From assembly GCA_945907105.1 (NCBI GenBank), contig CAMDSB010000007.1, positions 1-42,543 of the forward strand: a stretch of 42,543 bases of DNA, read 5' to 3'. Numbering within the stretch: the first letter of the stretch is position 1; every line of letters begins with the position of its first letter. Below are positions 18,842 through 25,763 of this stretch, piece after piece. The stretch is from Rickettsia typhi (GTDB lineage: Bacteria > Pseudomonadota > Alphaproteobacteria > Rickettsiales > Rickettsiaceae). The translations under genes and the position numbers were made by a program. The notes beneath the pieces were generated by a model that did not search any database, was not told the DNA's origin, and saw only the letters and a program-made list of their open reading frames with translations.

Positions 18842-19564
18842 TTACATTAGGTCGCCAACATTAGCGAGGAATAATTTTGCACGGTGTGAAGCTGGTTTCG
18901 TAAAAAATTCATCAGCAGGTTGATCCGCCAGAACCAATCCTTTATCCATAAAAATGATTCTGTCTGCGATAATCTTAGCAAATTTTATATGGTGAGTAAT
19001 CACTATCATCTGCATTTGCTGTTTTAAATTATTGATTATTTCAATAATATCCTTCACAATTTCAGGGTCTAAAGCAGAGGTTGGCTCATCGAAGAGCATT
19101 GTTTCTGGATCCATCATTAAGGCTCTACAAATAGCTACTCGTTGTTTTTGTCCACCAGATAGCTTCAACGGAGATGAATCTGCCTTCTCAAGAATACCAA
19201 ATCTATCAAGTAGCTTTCTAGCCTTCTCTTGAGTTTCAATTTTACTAGTATGAAGTACATTTAATGGTCCATATGTCAAGTTTTCTAGGATCGACATATG
19301 CGGGAATAAATTAAATTGCTGAAATACCATACCAATTTTAAAACACAACTTACTCCTATTCCTTCTAGTAAGTTTTTTGCTATTAATTGTAACAGTGCCA
19401 CTAGTCGGGTTTTCAAGATTATTGATACAACGAAGTAATGTAGATTTACCACTACCAGAGGGACCAATAATAACCGTAGTTTCTCGTTTATCAAACGTTA
19501 GATTGATATTTTTGATTGCAGTATTATCAATAAATTTCTTAGTAACTTTTTCTAGCACAATCAT
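18842..19564 (-). CDS. glnQ: Polar amino-acid ABC transporter ATPase
   Basis: The 240-residue ATPase energises uptake of a polar amino acid, probably glutamine. All motifs are present: Walker A (IGPSGSGKST), Q-loop (MVFQQFNLFPHMSILEN, typical of the GlnQ/HisP group), signature (LSGGQKQRVAICRAL), Walker B (MLFDEPTSALDPE) and the switch His (IVITHHIKFA). The start overlaps the stop of the permease gene by 4 nt (19561-19564). No periplasmic binding protein gene adjoins it. Confidence 0.93.
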   Translation of the reverse strand: MIVLEKVTKKFIDNTAIKNINLTFDKRETTVIIGPSGSGKSTLLRCINNLENPTSGTVTINSKKLTRRNRSKLCFKIGMVFQQFNLFPHMSILENLTYGPLNVLHTSKIETQEKARKLLDRFGILEKADSSPLKLSGGQKQRVAICRALMMDPETMLFDEPTSALDPEIVKDIIEIINNLKQQMQMIVITHHIKFAKIIADRIIFMDKGLVLADQPADEFFTKPASHRAKLFLANVGDLM

Positions 19565-20244
19565 AGAGCAAGCCTTTTTTCTAAAAGTAAAGCGAAGCTA
19601 CTGATGATCAGCACCATCACGTAATAAGTCGCAGCTGCTGTTAACATCGGAGTAAAAAAGGTATAAGTTTCTGCTGATACAACTTGGGCTCTTCTCATCA
19701 AGTCCATTTCTCCAATAACTGATATCAGACATGATTCTTTTACCAAATTGATGAGTTCATTTACTAAGGCAGGCAAAATACTTCTAAATGCTTGCGGTAA
19801 TATTATGTCCTTCATCCGCAAAACCGGAGAAACTCCTAGCGCTTTTGCTGCCTCAACTTGCCCCCTATCAACAGATTCAATTCCAGCTCTGATTATTTCT
19901 GAAACATACGCCCCAGAATTTAAAGAAAAAGCAATTACTCCTGCTGTAAAAACACTTAACTTAAGACCAATCAGACCCGGTAATCCGAAATATATTATTG
20001 TTAACTGAATAAGAAGTGGTGTACCTCTAAATATAGAAGTATAAGCATGAGCGGCAAACCTTAGGATTTTTAGGTCAATTACTTTCAAAAATGCTAGGAT
20101 CGTACCAATGGCAAGACCTAAAAACACTGAAATCACACTATACTTTAAAGTAACAGTGACACCCTTTAGAATAAAAAGTAGATGCGGCAAAAACGCTACT
20201 AGGTCATCATACATTACTGGTGCACTGCTCTCTGAATAATACAA
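19561..20244 (-). CDS. glnP: Polar amino-acid ABC transporter permease
   Basis: The 227-residue inner-membrane protein has about five hydrophobic segments and the His/Glu/Gln permease signature. It contains the RGTPLLIQLTIIYFGLPGL segment, the GAYVSEIIRAGIESVDRGQV segment, and the EAA loop EAAKALGVSPVLRMKDIILP. It forms the membrane channel with the downstream ATPase, whose ATG overlaps its stop. A BamE-like lipoprotein gene lies 14 bp upstream on the same strand. Confidence 0.92.
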   Translation of the reverse strand: MYYSESSAPVMYDDLVAFLPHLLFILKGVTVTLKYSVISVFLGLAIGTILAFLKVIDLKILRFAAHAYTSIFRGTPLLIQLTIIYFGLPGLIGLKLSVFTAGVIAFSLNSGAYVSEIIRAGIESVDRGQVEAAKALGVSPVLRMKDIILPQAFRSILPALVNELINLVKESCLISVIGEMDLMRRAQVVSAETYTFFTPMLTAAATYYVMVLIISSFALLLEKRLAL

Positions 20245-20258
20245 ATTAACTACTGATT

Positions 20259-20645
20259 TTACTGAAACAAGCCACCTTTTGTTTCTCCTTTAGAAGTGGA
20301 ATGAATGTAATTTATTACCTTGCCACACTTATCAAATAATATCTTCAACTTCTTGATATCATCATTTGTTCCACTATACATCAAATTTGCATACGGGATA
20401 TAATTAACACCTTTTGCCGAAGAGCGAGTAAAGCTATAGACCCATTGTTCTGTTCCATCTATCAGCATATCAGCATCAGATGGATCTCCAAATGTTGCTC
20501 TGACTTCTTCCTTTGTTGTAACTCCCTTGATAAGCTTTCTTTCAACGTCCTGTTTGGACGATTTATCTAGAAATTGATTCCCTGTTTTTGCTGCACAAGA
20601 GCTCATTACTATAGCGCTTAATATCACAGCAACTATTTTTTTCAT
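20259..20645 (-). CDS. Second BamE/SmpA-domain lipoprotein
   Basis: The 128-residue product has a lipoprotein signal (MKKIVAVILSAIVMSSCAAK, Cys at about residue 17). A compact SmpA/OmlA domain follows: KLIKGVTTKEEVRATFGDPS, then TEQWVYSF and KKLKILFDKCGKVINY. The frame is open to 20702, but the ATG at 20645 is chosen because AAGG sits 8 nt before it and the signal peptide begins there. It is closer to the canonical SmpA pattern (GxTxxxVxxxxGxP) than the protein at 4565-5020. It would be outer-membrane anchored. It lies 14 bp upstream of glnP. Confidence 0.82.
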   Translation of the reverse strand: MKKIVAVILSAIVMSSCAAKTGNQFLDKSSKQDVERKLIKGVTTKEEVRATFGDPSDADMLIDGTEQWVYSFTRSSAKGVNYIPYANLMYSGTNDDIKKLKILFDKCGKVINYIHSTSKGETKGGLFQ

Positions 20646-20904
20646 AATTAACCTTAATTTTTTATTAAAAATACCTCCGCCTTTATAGACGCTTCTCAAC
20701 AAAACGTCAATAAATTATTGAATTTTTACAAGCTTTTAAGGGTAGGAACAATGGATCTCTTGCCTATAAGAAACTATGTTTAAAACTATCTTATTCACAT
20801 GAAGATGTCAAATAATTGCCGTGGGTTTAATTTGTCACTTCAAATACGACATTTTTCTTAAAATAGTTCTAAATATTTAGACTTTATTAGCATTTCTTTT
20901 CATT

Positions 20905-20923
20905 ATTAATGATTATCATATTA
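20905..20923. promoter_or_regulatory. Possible Fur-like box at the start of the 480-residue orphan
   Basis: The 19-mer at 20905-20923 contains AATGATTATCAT and matches the Fur consensus at about 13 of 19 positions by eye. It ends on the first base of the possible ATG at 20923. Chance matches in AT-rich DNA are common, so this is only a suggestion. Confidence 0.25.
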
Positions 20924-22365
20924 TGGTTTTAAAATTTATGTTCGGAAAAAAAGATCCCAAGTATAAGGAAAAAACTTCTATAAAAGAAGACAGATTCACA
21001 AAAAAATCTGTTAGCACGCTTGTAAAAGAGTTAGAATCAAAATCCTTTGCAGAAGAAATTGAGCAAGATAAGAACAAGTCAGCGGTATTGATAGGTCGAG
21101 CGGAAAATGCGGAAAGAGTCCTTGGAAGTACAAAAGCCAGTGGAGGTAAATTTGGAGTCCGAGCAGATCAACTAAAGCAAGAAGTGGAGTCTGTTGCTGT
21201 TTATAAAAGAGCACTAATGATGATGGGTTCCTCTGGGATGACAGTAACTTCAGAGGAAGGAAGAGAAGTTAGCGCTTCTGAAAATAACCTTCCTGTATCT
21301 TCTTATTTAAGCCATGGCTCAAGAACGGTGATCCAAATCCCGCCAGGTAGCAATGACGATCTTATGAACTGGCTTACTTCTGGGGAAACAAGTAGAGATG
21401 GTAAATCGAGATCACAGAATCCTAATAAAGCGATGAGCGAGAAAGAACCAAAATATGTTTACAATAGAGCAGCTGCAACTCATGATGTAGCAGTAACTGG
21501 TAGTGGTAAAGTAATTGAAAAAAAGGGATTTACTATTGGATTAAAGGACTTTTTAAATAATAAAATTCTAGGTAAAAAGACAAGACACTGGGGTGTTGAT
21601 CTTGCAGTTGATGCTGAATTTGGTGGTCTTGATAGCACAGGTAATAGAGTGAATAAACCAGATGGAGATCATGGTCATTTGTACATACACTATACTCCTG
21701 CGACTAAAGATACTCCAGGTTCGATAATGATTGGTATGGAGGGTGCAGCTCCCTATTCTAGTAAACACTCTAAAACTGGCGCATCTGATCCAATAAGTCC
21801 TACCGGCGCTTCAAAATTTGATGATTTGAGCATGAAGAAAAAAGCTTCCGGTGAGCCAGAATATGATGGAACAGCAGTGCCTAAAAAATATAACGGTATT
21901 CATGCTAGTCTTAAAATGGAAGATATTTCTTCCATTACAAAATTAAATGCTAAAGATTTCAGTATTGAACTTGCAGAAGCTATACCAGGCAAGTCATCTG
22001 GAGAGTTTGTAGGAGCGATAAATCAGGAAAAATTCCATATGAAGCCTGTTTATAAAGAAACAAGGAAAACGGAAATTACAGCACCTAAACCAACTGCTTT
22101 TAAAAGTTTTGCCAATAAAATCACATTTGGCTATGCCTATAAAAAAGAAATCAATGCATATAAAGCAGAGCGTAAAATTCAAGCTATTCAAAGAAAAGTT
22201 GCTACAAAAGATAGTGTTCGAGTCGAGTCTATGAGTGGGAAAGAAAATACTAAAACTCCTCTTAAGACAGTCGACAAAACACAAAGTGTTTTAAAAGTAG
22301 GTCCTCCTCATATTACTCCCACCGTTTCTACTTCGCAAGACAAACAGACTGCGAGGGGAGCATAG
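20923..22365 (+). CDS. Orphan protein with His/Asp-rich central domain, effector candidate
   Basis: I do not recognise this 480-residue protein. It has no signal peptide and no membrane helix. Residues 1-60 are Lys/Glu-rich. A Ser/Gly-rich middle leads to a distinctive block at about 220-285: TRHWGVDLAVDAEFGGLDS, then KPDGDHGHLYIHYTPA and SIMIGMEGAAPYSSKHSKTG. The clustered His, Asp and Trp residues look like a structured, possibly enzymatic or ligand-binding domain. The last 110 residues are strongly basic with an FANKITFGYAYKKEI segment and a Thr/Ser/Pro tail. A start at ATG 20938 is also possible. The soluble, basic-tailed layout and isolated position suggest a type IV secretion effector, which is inference only. 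Confidence 0.75.
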   Translation: MVLKFMFGKKDPKYKEKTSIKEDRFTKKSVSTLVKELESKSFAEEIEQDKNKSAVLIGRAENAERVLGSTKASGGKFGVRADQLKQEVESVAVYKRALMMMGSSGMTVTSEEGREVSASENNLPVSSYLSHGSRTVIQIPPGSNDDLMNWLTSGETSRDGKSRSQNPNKAMSEKEPKYVYNRAAATHDVAVTGSGKVIEKKGFTIGLKDFLNNKILGKKTRHWGVDLAVDAEFGGLDSTGNRVNKPDGDHGHLYIHYTPATKDTPGSIMIGMEGAAPYSSKHSKTGASDPISPTGASKFDDLSMKKKASGEPEYDGTAVPKKYNGIHASLKMEDISSITKLNAKDFSIELAEAIPGKSSGEFVGAINQEKFHMKPVYKETRKTEITAPKPTAFKSFANKITFGYAYKKEINAYKAERKIQAIQRKVATKDSVRVESMSGKENTKTPLKTVDKTQSVLKVGPPHITPTVSTSQDKQTARGA

Positions 22366-22797
22366 GCTCGTCTTAAAGGCTTTGTGGCAAAAATATGACC
22401 TGAGTTTTTAATATTAAAGCATTTCAATTGGGCTAAAATATTCTTTCACCAGTTTTATACTTCGTTTAGTTTTGCTAGAGATAAAACTTATTAAATTTAC
22501 GCAATCTGCAAATATTTTATTATGAGTGACTTGAAGTTCTAGAAACATATCCTTGGATCAATTTTTCTGATTTAGTAGATTTGTGAATGGATCCAAAATT
22601 CCACTCCAAATTTAGTACGGGACGGTTCAGACAGTATCGAAACATTTCAATTTAATAGACGTTTTGGGTGGAATTTTGACAAACTGATTTATTAGATAGA
22701 AAATATTACACTCAATTTAACATAATTGATTTACTTAGTAAGAAATAAATATTACCTTAAAAATATAAGTATAACTTAATTTTTTAGGAGGCAAGTG
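22366..22797. other. Long AT-rich intergenic region with an inverted repeat
   Basis: No gene is visible. A GGCTTTGTGGCAA string (22378-22390) resembles transposon-end sequences. CAAAATTCCAC (22594-22604) is inverted at 22668-22678. The last 50 bp carry the strong ribosome binding site of the next gene. Confidence 0.5.
22594..22678. repeat. 11-bp inverted repeat enclosing 63 bp
   Basis: CAAAATTCCAC at 22594-22604 is repeated as GTGGAATTTTG at 22668-22678. The enclosed 63 bp contain the unusually GC-rich ACGGGACGGTTCAGACAG (22617-22634). It may be a decayed miniature element. Confidence 0.55.
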
Positions 22798-23310
22798 ATG
22801 CCCAAAGTTTCTAACCCAACAGTTACTTCGGAAGCAATGACAAATGGAGAAATGGATTCTTATGTTAAGAAGATATTAGTACCGATAGTCGATAACTTCG
22901 TCAAAACACATAAAGGTAAAAAGTTTACAGAATCTGATATAGAAGGGCTGTATAAGGATTTGAATAATTCGCTTTCTAAAGACCCTAGAATTCTTGATAA
23001 ATGGAGCGGTGGTGTAGATCAAGATGCAGTGCGTAAGAAAATGGCAGCGGAGACTGCTAAAGACCTGAATACAGGAAATAAATTAAGCGGTGGAGATAAA
23101 TTAATACAGGGGTTTGGTGAGTTTTGTAAAAAAGTTGGCCTTGGAAAAATTGGTGATGCCTGTTTAAAACATGCTCAAAAAGTTAATTTAACTAAGGCAG
23201 TAGATAAAATTGCGAGTAAAGTAGCCAGTACAAAAACTAGCATGCAGGTGGGTAATAGTGAAAGCTCTAAAGTTGCTAAACCAATTAAACCCATTGAAAG
23301 GTCTAGATAA
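22798..23310 (+). CDS. Small soluble orphan protein with strong ribosome binding site
   Basis: The 170-residue product is not recognised. It lacks a signal peptide and membrane segments. It is lysine-rich, mainly helical, with a first segment EMDSYVKKILVPIVDNFVKT, a middle IEGLYKDLNNSLSKDPRIL and a glycine-rich LSGGDKLIQGFGEFCKKVGL followed by a basic tail. An AGGAGG (22786-22791) lies 6 nt before the ATG at 22798, while the GTG at 22795 is too close (3 nt). Such a consensus site is rare in this window and suggests strong translation. Together with the 480-residue orphan upstream it forms an isolated accessory patch. Confidence 0.72.
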   Translation: MPKVSNPTVTSEAMTNGEMDSYVKKILVPIVDNFVKTHKGKKFTESDIEGLYKDLNNSLSKDPRILDKWSGGVDQDAVRKKMAAETAKDLNTGNKLSGGDKLIQGFGEFCKKVGLGKIGDACLKHAQKVNLTKAVDKIASKVASTKTSMQVGNSESSKVAKPIKPIERSR

Positions 23311-23657
23311 GGGGGCAGGACAATGGCCTTGACACTCAGGAAACGTCTGATTAGCCATATACAAGGGTTGGTTATCCCAATCTAGCTCATATATAATATA
23401 TATTGTGCGTTTTAATATACTTAATAAAAGCTTTGTTGCAAATAGGAAATCAGTTTAAAAACTATATAAAAAAACTCTCTTATGTTATTTTAGAAAGCTA
23501 AAAGATTATCAGTAATAATTCGAATTTAGCCTTCTCATACCTTGGCTATACTTCCACCCCTCAAATAGCCCCTTTTTAAAACATGCACATTATCTCAAAC
23601 CCTTTAATAGTCGCATATGCGATTTTCATCGATTTTTAGTTATTTAACTTTAAATAA
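23311..23657. other. Intergenic region without recognisable gene
   Basis: I see no coding frame or RNA gene in this stretch. It contains a GCTTTGTTGCAAA string (23430-23442) similar to the one at 22378 and ends in an AT-rich hairpin. These may be remnants of mobile DNA. Confidence 0.4.
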
Positions 23658-23666
23658 CTAAAAATC
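23631..23666 (-). terminator. AT-rich hairpin at the end of the small basic orphan gene
   Basis: A 17-bp perfect stem (23631-23647 with 23650-23666) closes on a 2-nt loop. The TAG stop of the minus-strand gene (23658-23660) is inside the stem. All but a few pairs are A-T, so termination strength is uncertain. Confidence 0.5.
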
Positions 23667-23939
23667 TTCATCAAGGATTTTAGTAAAAAGCTCTTCAACT
23701 CCTGCTAGTCCAAGAGTGACTTCTTCCGAATGCAGATTATATTTATTACCTAAACCTTTTATATCATCTTTATCTTTTTGAGCTTTTCGGGTTTCTAGTA
23801 AAGCTTCTTTTACAAAATCTTTATTTTTTAAAAGACCTTCTGTGACACCGGGGGTTATTAACATAATTCTTATTAGTTCGTCTACAGGATCTTCAAACCT
23901 TTTCTCTGGCACCTGTTTTTTCTTCTTCTTTTTAGACAT
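23658..23939 (-). CDS. Small charged orphan protein
   Basis: The 93-residue product begins MSKKKKKKQVPEKRFEDPVD, then a helical VDELIRIMLITPGVTEGLL part and an acidic tail (GVEELFTKILDEDF). No family is recognised. The frame stays open to 23996, but the ATG at 23939 is preferred because GGGG lies 7 nt before it. The extra upstream residues would be a hydrophobic, Ile-rich run that looks like translated AT-rich leader. The gene is isolated and divergent from yebC. Confidence 0.6.
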   Translation of the reverse strand: MSKKKKKKQVPEKRFEDPVDELIRIMLITPGVTEGLLKNKDFVKEALLETRKAQKDKDDIKGLGNKYNLHSEEVTLGLAGVEELFTKILDEDF

Positions 23940-24068
23940 AATTATACCCCACAATATTTTTAGAATTGTTATATTAATTACAATACAATTAATCAATCAT
24001 ACTTTTAAACAAAGAGAATCCAAATATTCATATAGTTTACTATATAAATGGCAAGTTCAAAAATCTAA

Positions 24069-24112
24069 TGCAACACTGTATAATTGAATAGATTCAATTA
24101 TACAGTGTTGCA
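24069..24112. repeat. Near-perfect 44-bp palindrome upstream of yebC
   Basis: The arms 24069-24089 and 24092-24112 (21 bp each) are exact inverted copies separated by only two bases (AG). The outer arm end reads TGCAACACTGTATAATTGAA. It lies between two divergent genes, 130 bp from the start of the small orphan and 161 bp before yebC, so it is not at a gene end. It could be a regulator site, a cruciform or a palindromic mobile remnant. Confidence 0.85.
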
Positions 24113-24273
24113 AATTTAAGGAAGGGCTATTACTCTAAATCTCGATAACTGATTTCATATTTTCAATACCAACCTTACTCCCTAGATAATAAATTGGCAG
24201 AGCATATTATAGCTTGCCTTCTTTGGGCAATTCTTTAAAATAACACCAGTATAATTTAAAATCATAGCTAAAC

Positions 24274-25026
24274 ATGGCCGGACATTCGAAATTTAAAAAT
24301 ATTCAACACCGCAAAGGTGCTCAAGATAAAAAAAGAGCAAAACTATTTACTAAATTAGTCAGAGAAATAATTACGGCCGCAAAAATAGGCGGAATAGATG
24401 CAAGCGCTAATCCTAGATTAAGAAATGGCATCTCTGCCGCCAGAAGCCAAAACCTTCCAAGAGAGAGAATTGATAGAGCGTTAGCACAAGCCTCGGACCC
24501 AAGCGATCTAGATAATTACACTGAAAATAGATACGAAGGATTCATGACTGGAGGCATCGCAATTATTGTAGAAACTCTTACTGACAATAAGAATAGAACC
24601 GTTGCAGAAGTTCGGAGCGCTTTTACTAAATATGGTGGTCATCTAGCTGAAAATGGTAGTGTGAGTTTCATGTTTGATAGAGTAGGTAGGATAGAGTTTG
24701 CAAAAACTGTTGCCTCAAATGACGAGATTATGGAGTCAGCTATTGAAGCTGGTGCTATGGATGTTGAGTCCACTGGCACCGAACATATTATTTATACCGA
24801 TATCGAATCATTCTCGGATTCTCTTGAGTTTTTAGCAAAAAACTATGGTGATCCTATTGAGTGCGAACTCGGTTGGAGACCGCAAAATATTATTATAATT
24901 GATGACGAAGAAAAAGCTACAAAATTGCTGAAACTTATAGATGCTTTAGAAGAAAGTGACGACGTACAGAAAGTATTTGGAAATTACGAATTTTCAGAAA
25001 AAGTTTTTAGCAAGCTATCAAATTGA
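24274..25026 (+). CDS. yebC: YebC/PmpR-family protein
   Basis: The 250-residue product begins [20 protein letters not shown], the hallmark of this family. It continues with [34 protein letters not shown] and [20 protein letters not shown]. The length and three-domain layout are standard. Family members were described as transcription regulators and, more recently, as factors that help ribosomes through proline stretches. It starts 10 bp before the GlmU-like gene, so yebC, the GlmU-like gene and polA form one unit. Confidence 0.96.
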   Translation: MAGHSKFKNIQHRKGAQDKKRAKLFTKLVREIITAAKIGGIDASANPRLRNGISAARSQNLPRERIDRALAQASDPSDLDNYTENRYEGFMTGGIAIIVETLTDNKNRTVAEVRSAFTKYGGHLAENGSVSFMFDRVGRIEFAKTVASNDEIMESAIEAGAMDVESTGTEHIIYTDIESFSDSLEFLAKNYGDPIECELGWRPQNIIIIDDEEKATKLLKLIDALEESDDVQKVFGNYEFSEKVFSKLSN

Positions 25027-25036
25027 AGTTAAATAA

Positions 25037-25762
25037 ATGCAAATAATTATATTAGCTGCAGGCAAAGGCAGTAGAATGAATTCCTCCTTACCGAAGGTAA
25101 TGCACAAGGTTGGTGGAGTCCCTATGCTTGAGCGAGTTATACTTAACTGCGCTCAAGTTTCGAATGACCTTGTTTTAGTATACTCAAAACATCTAGATCC
25201 CTATTTACACATGTTTAGCAATCGTTGTAAACTTGTTAATCAAACAGAGCAGCTAGGAACGGCGCACGCAGTATTTGTAGCAAAAAATTTGTTTAATAAT
25301 GAAGGTAATATTGGCGTTATCTACGGAGATAACCCATTAATAACACCAGATATTATTAGAGGACTATTTGATCACCTTGATAAAACCAAGTCGCAAGTAG
25401 TAACATTAGCTTTTGAGTATGAAAAAACAAATCAATATGGGCGTATTATCTTGGACTCAGCGGGTAATTTTCAAAAAATTGTTGAATCAAAATTCGCCTC
25501 CGAAGAAGAACAGAAAGTAACTCTTTGTAATTCCGGGATTATGGCTTTTTCACCCGGAATACTCACAAAATACATAGATAGTTGCCTTGTATCAGCGCCT
25601 GACAACATTGGTAAAGAACTATTTTTGACTAATATTATTGAAATATGCGCTTTGGCCGGCGAAAAAGTATCTTACTACAAATCAACAGATCATGAATTAG
25701 TAGTTGGAGTTAATACACAAAGCGAATTAGAAAGTGCAAATTCAATAATTAAACAAAAATAA
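25037..25762 (+). CDS. glmU: GlmU-like UDP-GlcNAc pyrophosphorylase, uridylyltransferase domain only
   Basis: The 241-residue protein covers only the N-terminal half of GlmU, which makes UDP-GlcNAc from GlcNAc-1-phosphate and UTP. Motifs: LAAGKGSRMNSSLPKVMH, QTEQLGTAHAVFVA, YGDNPLITPD, NQYGRIILD, KIVESKFA, NSGIMAF, GKELFLTNIIEI and VVGVNT. The left-handed beta-helix acetyltransferase half present in normal GlmU (about 450 residues) is missing. The stop is followed after one base by polA, with no hexapeptide repeats readable downstream. The acetyl transfer to GlcN-1-P must occur elsewhere or GlcNAc-1-P is supplied differently. Confidence 0.88.
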   Translation: MQIIILAAGKGSRMNSSLPKVMHKVGGVPMLERVILNCAQVSNDLVLVYSKHLDPYLHMFSNRCKLVNQTEQLGTAHAVFVAKNLFNNEGNIGVIYGDNPLITPDIIRGLFDHLDKTKSQVVTLAFEYEKTNQYGRIILDSAGNFQKIVESKFASEEEQKVTLCNSGIMAFSPGILTKYIDSCLVSAPDNIGKELFLTNIIEICALAGEKVSYYKSTDHELVVGVNTQSELESANSIIKQK

Positions 25763-25763
25763 T

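Noticed and set aside
22366..23657. tRNA or other known RNA genes in the long gaps
   Set aside because: I looked for cloverleaf ends, CCA-like patterns and known small RNA cores on both strands and saw none.
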